In this document: positions 11,545-23,540 of the stretch, piece after piece
How positions within the stretch are numbered: the stretch's first letter is position 1
How the letters are laid out: the number at the start of each line of letters is the position of its first letter
Source: Cryptomeria japonica
Lineage: Eukaryota > Streptophyta > Pinopsida > Cupressales > Cupressaceae
Length of the DNA stretch: 64,000 bases
Direction: 5' to 3'
Assembly (NCBI RefSeq): GCF_030272615.1
Contig: NC_081409.1
Span: 203,733,949 to 203,797,948 of the forward strand
The notes under the pieces: model-generated
What the model was told of the DNA's origin: nothing
What the model saw: the letters and a program-made list of their open reading frames with translations, nothing else
Databases searched by the model: none
Translations under genes and position numbers: made by a program

Positions 11545-14500
11545 TTAAGGGTTAATGCTAGGAGCTACATGAATTATTGTCTTGCCATCAGCTCCCATGT
11601 TAGCGAGGGAGTCAGCTCTTTTGTTGTCTTCCCTGTAAATATGATTAAAGATGACCCTGTCAAATGTTTTTATGTTTGTCATTATTTTTGGCAAGGAGGC
11701 ATTTAGTTTCCAGTCAAGCATAGCCCTTTTTCTAAGGGCATTGATGATAATGGTCGAATCTCCTTCAATGATAATCCTCTTAATATTAAGTATAATGCCT
11801 AAATTTATTCCTATAGCAAGTGCTTGCATTTCTGCTACATTATTTGTACATATACCACAGGGTAGAGCCATAAAGGCCACCTCGTCCCCATTTGAATTGT
11901 GGAGGTTGTAGCCCAGACTCGCTCTCCCAAGGTTACCCCTCGAGGCTCCATCAAAGTTTAATTTAAACCATCCACTATTAGGAGGGGTCCACTTACATTC
12001 CTTACGTGACAACTAGTTTGATGGAGGGCCTTTACCAATGAAGGGGGGAATCTTTAGACCTTTCCATCTTAGTTTCATTTTTTCATCCCAGTAGGTCATG
12101 TTGACCTCTTTGATAATTCAGGGTTTGGTTATTTATTATTTCAACTATGGTGGTTTCAATTTTATTGGTCAATTGATACCATTGCATTTTGTTGTCTTTA
12201 AAAATCCTCCTATTTCTTTCCTTCCAGATTTCCCAGATCATGATGGATGGGGCAATGATCCATAAATTTTCAAACATGCATCCTATATTCCGGATTGGCC
12301 AGGCATGGAATAGATCAAAAATATTATTAGGAATAGGGGAATACTAGATCAGCTGATTTCTTAACCAGCCCCAGCAATTATGAGCATAATCACAAGTTAC
12401 CAGGAGGTGATTGGAGTTTTCTTCTTCCTTTTCACATAAAGGGCACCTGCTCGGTCCTTCATATCCAAGTTTCCTAAAGGTGTCAGTGGTGAGAATTCGG
12501 TTTTGAATAGCCAACCATGCAAACAGACCTGCTTTCGGAAGGCACCTTTTATCCCAACACAGAGTTAAGGGTAGATTGGAGCGGGGATTATGATTTTTAT
12601 TTAGCATATGTTTGTAACCCTCCTTTGTTTCATATCTTCCCTTTTTGGATCCATCCCATATCAATTTATCTGTATCAGGAGATAGGGCAACATTTCTTGA
12701 GGCTAGGATCTTAGACAAGAGGGATCACTCCTGGGCCGGAATGTTAAGATGATCCATTGATTTCCATATCCATTTTTTCAGACGCCCAATGCTAAATTCT
12801 TCCATATAATCTTTTACATGAATACCCCAAAGTCCTTCAAGGGTGGGTATGATTGTATTGAAATTATGAAGAGTGTTGAGGGGGGGATAGGCTCCCCAGG
12901 AGTCTCTCCAAAAAAGGGTATCCTGTCCATTGCCAATGCACCAAGTTAGCTTGTCTAATATGATGCTTCTACAATCTTGCATAAAGTTCCAGATTCTAAA
13001 GCCCTTAGGGGGGTGAGAAATCCTGAAGATGCATATAGGATCTAGGTTATGTAGATATTTGTTAAATAGGGTGCGTGCCCATTTAGCATTGGGGTTAGAA
13101 TACATACGCCAAACTAACTTAGCCCCCAATGCTTTGCTCTGGATGAAAAGGCCTTTGATGCCCAGGCCTCCCATCTCCTTAGGTAAGCATATCCTATCCC
13201 AGGAAATCAATGGAAGTCTAAATTTGTCTTCAGAGCCTTGCCAAAAAAAAGTTCTTATGTGTTTTGTAATCTCCTTCCTCTTGGATGTAGGGAGATCCAT
13301 ACATGAGAGTTGGTAAATAGGCATAGCCAAGAGGACCGCCTTGATCATAGTGGCCTTCCCCGCAGAGGATAGCCATTTCCCTTTCCATGAGGATATTCTA
13401 TTTGTAATTTTGGAGACAACCTGATTCCAGAGATTGGAAGATCTAGTACCTTTGTCTATGGGGAGTCCCAGGTATTTACATGGCAATTCTCCTACTTTAT
13501 ATTGAAGGATTTTAAGAATTCTCATTTGTAGTTCTTTATTTGTGTTAAAGAAGGTTATATTAGACTTCATAGTGTTAATTTCTTGACTAGAGATGCTGGT
13601 GTAGCTATTCAATATTTTTTTAATTGTTTTTGCCTCAAGAGGGCTGCTTGACCTAAACAACATGGTGTCATCAACAAACTGTTCAAGGGTAATAGGCTCC
13701 ATGTTAGAGGTGATTTTAATACCAGTTAGCTGAGCCTTTTCTCTGGCCCAATTTATTACTCTCCCTAGTGATTCTGCCATTATAATGAAGAGAAAGGGGG
13801 AGAGGGGATCCCCTTGTCTGAGGCCTCTAGAAATTTCAAAGAAGCCTTATGAGGCCCCATTGACTAGAATTGAAACCCTAGGTGTAGCAATACATTCAAA
13901 GACCAAATTAATCCATTGCTTATTAAACCCAAAAGATTCCAGACATTTGCAAAGAAAGTGCCAATCTACTTTATCATATGCTTTTTTAATATCCAATTTA
14001 ATCAGCATACTTGGTGCTTTATTGTTTTGTATTGTATGGATAGCTTCCTGAGCAATGATTATACCATCATAAATGGATCTATTAGGCACAAAACCTGTTT
14101 GTTCCTCACTAATTATTATGGGAAGGAGGGTAAGTAATCTATTTGCCATTGTTTTTGTGAGTAATTTATAGAGAGTGTTACATAAGGCTATTGGGCGATA
14201 GTCCTCAAAACTATCCACAATCTCCTTCTTTGGGATTAAGGCTATGAAGGTATTGTTAAGTTCTTTGAGAATTTTCCCTAAATTTCTCATCCCTTCTAAG
14301 GCCTCAGTAATTTCCATGCCCATGAAGCTCAACATTTTTGAAAAAAGTGAGCAGGGAACCCGTCAGGACCAGGAGCCTTATCTGGATCCATTTGGAATAA
14401 AGTTGATTCTACTTCTTCCATAGTTAGTTTTTTGTTAAGCATTAGGTTATGTTCTTTTGAAATTATTTTTGGGATGTTTTTTAAAAAGTCACTCTCCTTA

Positions 14501-15747
14501 GTCCATTTGGAGCCCTCCCTATTGTTAAGGATAGTCTCAAAATACTCCACTGTAGCTCTAGCAATTAGCTCAGGATTTTTAGTAAAGTCCCCTAATACCA
14601 ATTTGATCTTGTTGATTCTATTTATAGTTCTATGATGTTTTGTTCTATTATGAAAGAAACTTGTATTTCTATCACCAGCCTCAAGCCAGTGATCCCTAGA
14701 TTTCTGTTTCCAATAAATTTCTTCACGAGCTAAGATTTCTTCATACCGAGCCAAATTGATTTTTTCCTTTTGATATAAGATGTTATTCATCCCATACTTG
14801 ATCACCTCTTCATTGATAATCTCCATCTCCTTCTCAATCTCTGTTTTTTGTGAAAAGATATTGCCAAAGTGTTCTTTATTCCAAATTGTTAATTGTTGCT
14901 TAATCTTTTTAAGTTTGGTTACTACTTTGAAAGTCTTGGAACCTATTACTTTAGTTTCATTCCACCAATTTTCAATAAGTTGTAATAGATTTTCATCTCT
15001 GAGCCACATCTTTTCAAAGCGAAAGGGAGTTTTTGTTGGTTTTAGTGCTTCTATTATTATTAATTGGACCGGGAAATGATCCGATCCAGAGAGTGGGAGG
15101 TCAGAGGTTTCAGATTACTGTGTCAGATTTCCACACAGGAAGAATCTATCAAGTTTTTCTGCAATGTTGCAGAAGCCTTATCTTCTATTATTCCAGGTGA
15201 AGGCTTCGTTCCTGGCTTTTAATTCCAGCAAGTTACATTTATGCGTCCAGTTCCTGAAATCTAAGCATGACTGAGTCATTTTGTTATTGCCACCCCACTT
15301 TTCTTTGGGGTCCAAAATTGCATTGAAATCCCCACCAATTAGGTAAGTTTGTTCATTATCGCTTAGAAGGAAATTCTCAATTTCATCCCAGACTTGTTTT
15401 TTTGCCTATGTTTGGGTGGGGCCATAAACATTAATTATAATGAAGTTTAAGTTACTTTTGATGCTTAAAACCTTTCCACACATCCAATTCGGGTTCTTCC
15501 TTATAAGTTTAAAGGAAACTTGCCTAGGGTCCCATATGATGGCCAGTCCACCAGATGCTCCATAGGTAGTTTGACCCTCAAGTTCTCTGATACCTATTTT
15601 TCTCTTTAAGTTTGTTAATTCACTATTATTTAGTTTGGTCTCCTGTATTAAGAATAATTTTGGGTTGTATTTGGCAATGCATCATTTTAAGATACACTGC
15701 TTGTTAGGAGCATTCATGCCCCTAACATTCCACGTGAGGAGTTTCAT
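11545..15747 (-). pseudogene. LINE ORF2: endonuclease, reverse transcriptase, RNase H (broken)
   Basis: The protein nicks the target and copies LINE RNA into it. The start is the ATG at 15747 (MKLLTWNVRG). The N-terminal APE-type endonuclease shows WNVRG, IQETK, GGDFNA and GSDHFP, so its catalytic residues survive although four stops interrupt it. RT follows, with the fingers motif DYRPIALC, LDIKKAYDKVDW, GLRQGDPLSP and the active site FVDD near 13668. After the thumb come GGLGI and a zf-RVT motif CPLC...HLLVTC near 12400. The last domain is an RNase H (12012-11545) whose acidic residues are all present: FDGASRG, NNVAEMQ, EGDSTI and NKRADS. A frameshift near 14335, stops near 13845, 12722 and 12341, and a frameshift near 12050 break the frame. 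It is about 1,400 codons, normal for plant L1 ORF2 with RNase H. Confidence 0.95.
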
Positions 15748-15896
15748 AGTTCATTGGGAAGGATCTTCCCCTTCCCTGCCTCAAAAAGGTTAGTAATTTT
15801 AGTCTAACCCACCGCACTTCCAGCCCTGGTGAGCAATTCAGAAATGGATTTCCTCCCCCGCTTTTTTAGGTCAGTGGCAAAGTCTGGGGGGGAGCA

Positions 15897-17757
15897 TTAC
15901 TCCATGGTGTTAGCAATCCTCAAGCATTCCATTTTTTCATTTGCCACAACACCAAAGGGGGGATTGGCCATATCCTCAGTGTCAAGTTTGCGTAACTCTC
16001 TGGCTAACAATGTTTTCTGTAATGCAAGTTCTTCCTCATCAACTATCTCATCAATAAATAACTCAATGAGGTCATCTGTGACAGAGTTGCCAACATACTC
16101 AAGTATACACTTATCTTCTAGTTCTCTTCTTGCATCCGCACCCATATCCTCAATGCTGTTGTCTGTGATGTGATTTTTTCCCTTTTTGTTCTTTCATTTT
16201 TTTCTTTTTCCTTTGCCTTTTTTGTTCTTATTCTTTTTCTTTTGTTTTAGACCTATAACCCTATCTTCTGTGATTGAAGCAAGGTTGCTTAGTGTTTTAT
16301 CTTCCTCCAATGTGATCTTATTTTGAGCTGGTAAAGCCTCCTGGTCAATGGGGTTGGTCTCAAAAATTAGGGAGCCATTAGTTGATCCTTCGTCGCTTAA
16401 ATTTGTGGGAGCCATGTCGGCTACTGGTATAGAATTCTATGATAAACTCTGTTTATTCGCAGTAGCTATCCTCCTATGTTCCTCTACTGGTTCAATAAGT
16501 GTGATTTCATTTCTTTTACTTTCTGTTTTTCTATGTGTGTTTTTTGATTCCTTAGCCCCAAGATATTGTTTGTTAAACAAAAAACTGCCCATAGGGTTGA
16601 ATTTTATGTTCAACTCCACCTCCTTCATTGCCTTTTGGCATATTTTCTTTGACTCCTGAAAAGGGGGAATTACAGTCCTTGGAATGAAGTCTTCCACGAG
16701 GATCTCTGGTTTGATTTCATATATTGAATGGTTTGTGATAATTTTGATGGGATCAAATGTTGATTTTCCTATCTCAGCATTGGCTAGAATTTTAATATCG
16801 GAGGATTCCAGATAATTAACCTCCAAACCCTCAAAACCTCCTAGAAAATCTCCTAATTTTTTAAGGACATGACTATGGATTAATTCTACCGGCATATTAG
16901 GAAATCGAAACCACTTTGGAACCCTAAGTTTCTCAACGTCTTTAAAGGAGAAATTAGGTTTCCAATTAAAAAATTTGAAGCAATAGCCCTTAAAATATCT
17001 ATGATTATTTTTAAGTAAATTGTTTTTAAGATCCGCAGTATTGCAATTGATAAATAAAAAATTGTTCTCTAAGCTCGTGATACTTATCTGATTTCCCATG
17101 AAGGATTTCAGCCATTGCTGGATCTTAGAGGTCGAAGCGCCATAACTGAACCATTTGCCAAAGAGCCCACGAGCATTGTAACATTCCCACAATTCATCGG
17201 TATGTTTGTCACTTATAATCATAATATTATCTATATTGACGTCGGACAACTTTTGAATGATTAAAGGACATTGCTTAAGGTAAAAATTGTCCCTTCTTCT
17301 GGTGGAGAAATTTGAGATAAATGAGGAGGGTTTTCTAACCCCTAGTTTGGTTATGTTTGCTCCAGAAGCCACATTATCATGGTTCCAAGAGAGAGACTTT
17401 GTCCGCAAGAGAGGAGATCTTTTTTTATTAGGGCACCCAGATGACAATATAACCCTTGAGTTATTGAGGAGAGCCTCCTTCTTCTTAGATAAAGTAATTC
17501 CCTGAATTTTACAAGGAGACCCTACCGTTCTCAGAGTTTGCTTCTAGACATTCATTGTCGGAGAAGCGAAGGGGCCTTCTGATTGTTTTATTGCAGGGAG
17601 TCGGTCAGTCGATGCCCCCAGGGCCCTTCTGCTAATTTCATTGAGCTTTAGAGTTGTTAAATTAGCCCCTGTAGCTTCTGGGATTAGGGCATTGAAATAA
17701 TTCTCCAAGCGGGTAGCACTTTCTTGGGCCTCCAGAGGAGAAAAACTGTTCTGCCAT
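15897..17757 (-). pseudogene. LINE ORF1: RNA-binding protein with DUF4283-like domain (broken)
   Basis: ORF1 proteins of plant L1 elements bind LINE RNA and package it with ORF2. I place the start at the ATG at 17757 (MAEQFFSSGG). An early frameshift and a TAG near 17545 interrupt the N-terminus, and the longest open piece is 17447-16437 (336 codons). That piece contains WFSYGASTSKIQQWLKSF and VPKWFRFPNMPVELIH, the pattern of the DUF4283-type domain found in plant LINE ORF1 and related proteins. The C-terminal part (16415-15897) has a lysine-rich stretch, KQKKKNKNKKGKGKRKK, probably nucleic-acid binding, followed by an acidic segment. A spacer of about 150 bp separates it from ORF2. The domain assignment is from pattern only. 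Confidence 0.8.
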
Positions 17758-17887
17758 TGTCCAAGATACCTCCCCTACCCGTAGAGATGTCGTGGGGGTT
17801 TCACAGAAAAGTTTTTGCTTTTCGCAGTTGTTTTCACATTCTTCATTCTTCTTTTTTTCGTATCATTTACAATTATCTTTATTATTT

Positions 17888-17905
17888 ACATACAATAATT
17901 TTTTA
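17888..17905. repeat. LINE target-site duplication, right copy
   Basis: Identical 18-bp partner of 8217-8234, at the 5' end of the LINE. Confidence 0.75.
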
Positions 17906-18900
17906 ATACAGATAAAAACACATATTAAAAGGACACAATACATAAAAGTTGTTATTATTTGTTTAGATTAGTTCTAAAGTAAAATAAACTAAATTTGTGT
18001 CATTAGGTCTAGAGGCATTCTACAATGATAACAAGTGGTGAAGTATAAAAGTGTGACTATGTTAATAAAAACTCTTACCTTTTATTTTAAATTTGAAATC
18101 ATTTAAATACTTAAATATTAAAATTTTAAATATAATATTTTGACAAGTGTCACGTAGTGGCGAGTACTTGTTGTATATTGTAGTAGAAGTAGCAAGTATA
18201 GTAGTAAAAATCATAAGTATAATATAATAAGTATATTATAGTAGAAGTAACAAGTATATTGTAGTAGAAGTAATAAATATACTAAAATAAGTATTGAGTA
18301 GTATAGTTGGTTAATTCCATAATTTATTAAATTAGTCTAATTAGAGTTGCAAACTTCAATTTCAGATGCGTATCAAATTTGTAATAATGAAAATTAGTTA
18401 TATTATAAAAAATATTTTTTAATTCAAAAGTATTTGGTTCATAGATAATTTTTAATATATATCAAATCTAAAACTAAACGCTTTTTGTAAATCTTAATTC
18501 ATTATTCTAAATTAAATTGATAATAGTTATAATTTAATTGATTTATCTATAATTTATGTCAAAGTTTTTTTATTTCTATAAAAAATTTAAATACGAAAAA
18601 ATAAAATAAAAATCATTAAATTTTAAATCCATTAATTCAATTTAAATTATATTATAAATTTCACATTATAATAATTTAATTTATAAGTCTTAAATTAAAT
18701 AGAAAATAAAATTGCTTTAAAAATTAATTTATGATTTTTAAAAATAATATAAAAAATTATAATAATAAAATAATTCTCATTGATTTTAAAATTTATAAAT
18801 ATATTACAATTAATTTTTAACATAAAAGTAAAAATCATCGTGAGTATCTAAAAAGGCAATAATTTAATGATTCCTTTGTATAATAGGCAAAATGATTTTG
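17906..18900. other. Very AT-rich non-coding DNA
   Basis: No gene. Between about 18180 and 18300 there are loosely repeated AGTAGAAGTA(A/G)CAAGTATA motifs; the rest is low-complexity AT. Confidence 0.5.
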
Positions 18901-18906
18901 GCCAAT

Positions 18907-18921
18907 CAAATAATAATAATA

Positions 18922-18952
<31 letters not shown>

Positions 18953-18956
18953 TAGT
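18907..18956. repeat. (AAT)n microsatellite
   Basis: About 16 AAT/TAA triplets with one G interruption (AATAGTAATAAT). Confidence 0.95.
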
Positions 18957-19074
18957 TAATTAGAAAAGTGAAATTCATTGCAATACTAGCATGCTAACGA
19001 GAAGTGTTAATAATAAATAAAAATTAAAAAAATTAAATGAAATGGTTTTTTTTTTGTTTGTGTTGTTCAAGTGG

Positions 19075-19490
19075 GAATCCCAACGGATTTGTCTCACGCC
19101 GAAGTTTTTTATCGGCCGGGAAATTTCTCCGTTCTCTGGTTTCCGTTCGGCAGAGGCAGCAGGATGGTAGAAAAGGTTGCAAAGTACGGCTTTAAACTCG
19201 TCGTTTGCATTTGCTGCAACGTCTCCAAAGCTTTTCGAACAAGGTCATTTTGTGCGTACCCTACAATCGAGGTATTCCACGAAATCACACTTCTTTGGAG
19301 AATTTCATCCAACGGTATAGTTCCCCTGAATGGTGAATGCTTCCGCATTTTGCGTACATGTCTATCAGGGCATTCGCAACTACATCATCTGATAAAATCC
19401 CCCTTACCACTATGCTTTGATGGATGTCTATACCCTACTCCAAAGCTCTTATTTTGGCACGGGCTGGGAGTCTGCTGGAGAAGGTGAATG
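19075..19490 (-). pseudogene. PPR protein fragment, minus strand
   Basis: Pentatricopeptide-repeat proteins are organelle RNA-binding proteins. The minus strand encodes GIDIHQSIVVRG, then SDDVVANALIDMYAKCGSI, and in another frame RSVISWNTSIVGYAQNDLV with KALETLQQMQ. These are the plant-specific PLS-type repeat words (DVVANALIDMYAKCG; SWNTSIVGYAQNG). A frameshift near 19350 separates the two parts and a stop precedes GIDIHQ. Only about three repeats remain, far short of the usual 10-25, and no targeting peptide or E/DYW domain is visible. A related fragment lies 190 bp away on the opposite strand. Confidence 0.85.
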
Positions 19491-19669
19491 GATCAGGTTG
19501 GACACTTGTTGATTGCATTTCCTGAAATGGCAATGCGGTCGAGAACAGTGGTGAGACAATTGAGCTTTTTGTTTAGTAGATACACAACCATTCACAAATT
19601 CTTCCATGGCTACATGAAAAGACAACTGCACAGAATTTTCATTGTTATAAAAGGAAAATAATACTTTGC

Positions 19670-20170
19670 ACAGGTTATGGACATCCATCAAAGCTTAAAG
19701 GATAGAAGAATTGTGTCAAAATGTTGTCGTTACCGCTGCCCTGGTTGACATGTATGCCAAAAGTGGAAGCGTAGACACAGCACATGATCTGTTTGAGAAA
19801 ATGCCTCAAACAAATGTGGTCACTTGGAATGCTATGATTGAAGGATATGTACTCCATAGATTTGTTGAAATGGCTTTAGAAACTTTCATGGAAATGCAAT
19901 TGGCAGATGTAGAGCGAAATTCCACAATCTTTCCAAGCATCCTCCATGCTTTTGCCAAAAAGGGAGCCTTGAAACAAGGCATGAACATCTATCAAAGCAC
20001 AAAGGATTGTAGAATTTCGTCAGATGATGTAGTTGCAACTGCCCTGGTTGACATGTATGCCAAAATGGGAGTTCGACAATAGAGCTTTGATATCCATCAA
20101 AGCATAATGGTTGGGGGAATGTTTTCGTAGACATATATGTTAAATGTGGATGTGTTTGCTTGGTGGCTTT
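19670..20170 (+). pseudogene. PPR protein fragment, plus strand
   Basis: The plus strand encodes QVMDIHQSLKDRRIV, a frameshift, then VVVTAALVDMYAKSGSVDTA, HDLFEKMPQTNVVTWNAMIE, YVLHRFVEMALETFMEMQ, and after further sequence DDVVATALVDMYAKMG. After a stop at 20080 a third weak copy follows (DIHQSIMVGG). This is three successive PLS-type PPR units with the HxxG/ALVDMYAKCG pattern. The second unit starts Y-Q-S-T-K instead of the usual I-H-Q. It is related to the minus-strand fragment at 19075-19490, so part of one ancestral gene or two paralogues have been inverted relative to each other. It is non-functional as it stands. Confidence 0.85.
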
Positions 20171-22501
20171 AGAGCACATAATATTAAAAATAGATAATAA
20201 ATATTTTAAAAGTTTTAGATCATGAACAATACAAGTCTTTGTAATATTGGAAAACATTATACCATTACAAATCATGTAAATTACATACTTCGATTTAGAA
20301 GAATGATCATTTTAAAAGAATGACAAACAATAGTCATTAAAAAATTGCTCAAATAAAGTGAAAAACTTGTAATCGTTGAATTATTTAAAAAATGAATATT
20401 TATTTTCATTCATACTAGATAATCACTATAATCTATTTGTAAGTATTTTGGTGGATTGTTTAATTTATATTTAGTTTAACTTTAATAAATTAAATAATAG
20501 TATATTTAATTTTAACAAATTTGATAAATTCATGTAAGTACCTTATAATTTTCATTAATTTTATTTACCAACTTAGATTTTATAGGAATATTTTTAAGTT
20601 TAATTGGAATTGGATATGTAAGTTTGATTAAAAAATTGATATGATTTATATATAATATTATAATGTCTTAAAAATAATAATAGAAATGTTATTCTAATGT
20701 CTAAAAAATATAATTAGTGATTGTTAAATTATTTTATAGTCATATTTAATTAATCAAATTCGTCTTGGAATTGGAGGTTCCCTATGAGAATGTGATATTG
20801 CAATAGTTGTTATTTTTTAGGGTTGCATGAAATTTTGGCATTTTAAATTTTTTTGAGATTTGTTGATTTGTATGGGAATGGGCTCTAATTAAAAAAATCC
20901 TAATGGTGAAATAGCATATTCTTTTTGTGTTTGTTTTAATTAAAGTATTTTAATTAATTATTATATACATATATCATATCACTCGTTTTCAAATATTGGT
21001 TTCAATTTTCAAATCTACTTTTCATCATCCTTGGGGACTTGATTCAAATCTTTTACAAGTTTTACACTTCATATTCAAAATGTATCTCATCAATTTTCTT
21101 ATATTGATCATTATAAGGCAACTTAGTGCATATTTTTGTTAATTTGTGTATTATTGTTGCACTTAAAGACATTGATTGTTTATTCATTTTGAAATGAATG
21201 CTGGAATGTGGAAGAACATATAGGTCAAATGTCTATAAAGTCAATTTTGCATTGTTTTCTTTTAACATCATCTTAAGTATCATTGCATTCTTGTTTCTTG
21301 TCTTTGATATTGCACTTAGAGCTATAAAGTTGCCCCGCTAGAGATTTGACTAGAGAGAAAATGGTCCTCATAACTAAACATATTCCCTAAAGGTGTAATG
21401 CCCCATTTTCTATTGGAGACATTAATGAACAAAAGACAATTTAACATTTTTTTTTTCAATACAAAGGTGGCATTAAACAAGCCACATAACACTAATACAT
21501 ACACAAAGTGTCATAACATGTGACAAAATTCTTGGCATGGACATGTATGCATGATACATGGTAATGCAAGTAGGAGAATTCACCCTACCTTTGGAAAAGA
21601 TACTAAGGTTGAACTAGAAACTCTTTCAACTTGTCACGAATCGTTTTATTTAATATTGTACAATTTAAAGATGTAATGTGATTTTGAAATTTAAAATAGA
21701 TTAGATCATTCATAATCTAGTATGAGGAAATATAGTATGCTTTTTACTCCTGCAATTGATGTGAAATTCGACATTTAATATTCTTGTGGGTTTGTCAATA
21801 CTGATAAAATTTTGAGTGCAAGTAATGCAAGATGAGGTGAAGGAGGTCGAAGGCAAGAACACGAATCAGGTAGAATTTCTTTTAACTGAACGACTTCGAT
21901 GGAAAAGGGAATCTTTCGCACACCACATTAGGATTTATATTTGCATCTTGAAAGATGGATGATTTAAATGATCTTATTGAGTGTTTGTTCAAATTGAAAT
22001 GATGAATTTGGAATGAGTAGTAGATTGATTTAAATAATTATACATGTGCATTGATTGCATGAAGTGAGTGGCGATTGAATTGAATTTAAGTTGCATGAGT
22101 AATGGTGAAATATTAAGCTTTATGGTTAAAAGAGATAAAATGTGTAGATGATTCGAAAACGAATATCGACCCTAGGTTTTTATGTCCTTCTTATTCAGAT
22201 ATGTATAATGTATGGAAAAGCGTACTAATAAGTACTTTTGTAAATTGGTCAATAATATAAAATGTATATGTATATAAGAATTCAATCATATACATTTATC
22301 AATATCCAATTATAGTGAAATTTGATTTCATCAAGACTTTTGTTTATACATGTACATAATCATTTGAGATCAAAAATATATACGCATTATATACATGTGT
22401 ATATGAATTCTAATGATAATTCAATCACAGACTTATAGATAAGAGTGTAATTATCAAATATGTAAATAGGTTTGAGGAATTAAACTATTTTATAAAACTC
22501 C

Positions 22502-22502
<1 letters not shown>
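20171..22502. other. AT-rich non-coding DNA
   Basis: No convincing coding region on either strand. Local low-complexity AT is common. I see no repeat longer than about 20 bp. Confidence 0.45.

Positions 22503-22536
<34 letters not shown>
22503..22536. repeat. (TA)n microsatellite
   Basis: About 17 uninterrupted TA units. Confidence 0.95.
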
Positions 22537-22538
<2 letters not shown>

Positions 22539-23380
22539 AATATTTAATTATGCTTAAGTGATTATTTTCTTATTTTATGATCATGACCATTCGAAATAAT
22601 GTATTTATGAAATTAAATTAGGTAATGGAAATCCGATATATATATTTAATCAAAGAAAAGATTTATCAAAGAATTTATTCAAAAAAAAAGTTTAATGTTT
22701 AATATTAATGAAAAGTCATTTATAAATTATAAAACAAACCATATTACAAATATAATATTATATATCACTTTATTAAACAAGTTAATAAAGGTGGCAAGTT
22801 GAAATGGTAGTCGACCATTTGAAGCCAGAGGAAGAGCCACTTTGGTCGGTTTGTTAGCAGCCTTCCTCCACCCACGGTAGTCGCTGTCAAAGCCTTTAAA
22901 CGCAGGTCAAAATGGTGGGAGGCAAAGTTGTTTAAGGTAGGCGTAGCTTAAGGGAGATACCACCGACTACCACTACTCTTATTAAAACGTAAATAATTGT
23001 AAAACACATAAGCCACGATATCTATCTTAATCGACATATATAAACAGAACTTAAATTGATTTAGACTTGGTATGCAACGTGTCTCTGCGGTGGATAAGCT
23101 GAAGTCGATAGATTCCATGCAGCAATCAAGCTCCCACTGAAACGGTTGGAAGTTTTAACAATAAGACTCGAACTTGCCACAAAACTAGGATGGTATTTAA
23201 TTCATAAGACTGCGTGGAGATTATAGTTACAATCACATGACAATAGAAATAGTGGAACAGTAAATAAGACCCAGAGGATAGTAGCAAACATAGCCAAAGA
23301 TTAGAATAAATAGACGTATACACACACTCATTTTTTTCATTCTTTCTCACAAAAGATTAGAAGAGCGATAACTTCTTGAA
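22537..23380. other. Non-coding DNA with a GC-richer island
   Basis: Between 22795 and 22975 the DNA is noticeably richer in G and C than its surroundings and contains several GGTAGTCG/CGACTACC words in both orientations, including a hairpin AAATGGTAGTCGACCATTT (22803-22821). No protein is visible. It may be the remnant of a small element. Confidence 0.4.
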
Positions 23381-23389
23381 GGGAGGGTT

Positions 23390-23540
23390 AGAATAGTTTG
23401 ATAGAGAGAAAGAATAGTTTGAGATAGAGGAAGAATAGTTGGATGTAGAGGAAGAATAGTTGGATAATATCGTGGAGATTGAGCGATAGAGAGATAATTG
23501 GATAGAGATAAGAATAGTTGGAGAGAAAGAGAGACTTGCG
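23390..23540. repeat. Purine-rich minisatellite
   Basis: Loose tandem units of 20-24 bp of the form GAATAGTTGGATGTAGAGGAA. At least five are recognisable, the two around 23425-23475 being nearly identical. A minus-strand frame through it (SNYSSSISNYS) is a product of the repeat. Confidence 0.8.

Larger units (their letters stand above)
8235..17887 (-). mobile_element. L1-type LINE, 9.65 kb between target-site duplications
   Basis: A non-LTR retrotransposon on the minus strand. The 5' end is near 17887, ORF1 at 15897-17757, ORF2 at 11545-15747, and the 3' end with an A-rich tail is at about 8235-8250. An AATAAA-type signal occurs near the 3' end (TTAATAAAATTCTTGG on the minus strand around 8270). 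The ORFs occupy only about 6.2 kb. The remaining 3.3 kb downstream of ORF2 is too long for an ordinary LINE 3' region and contains (TA)n and two unidentified reading frames, so a further insertion or a captured segment is likely. Both LINE ORFs carry stops and frameshifts, so the copy is dead. Confidence 0.75.
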
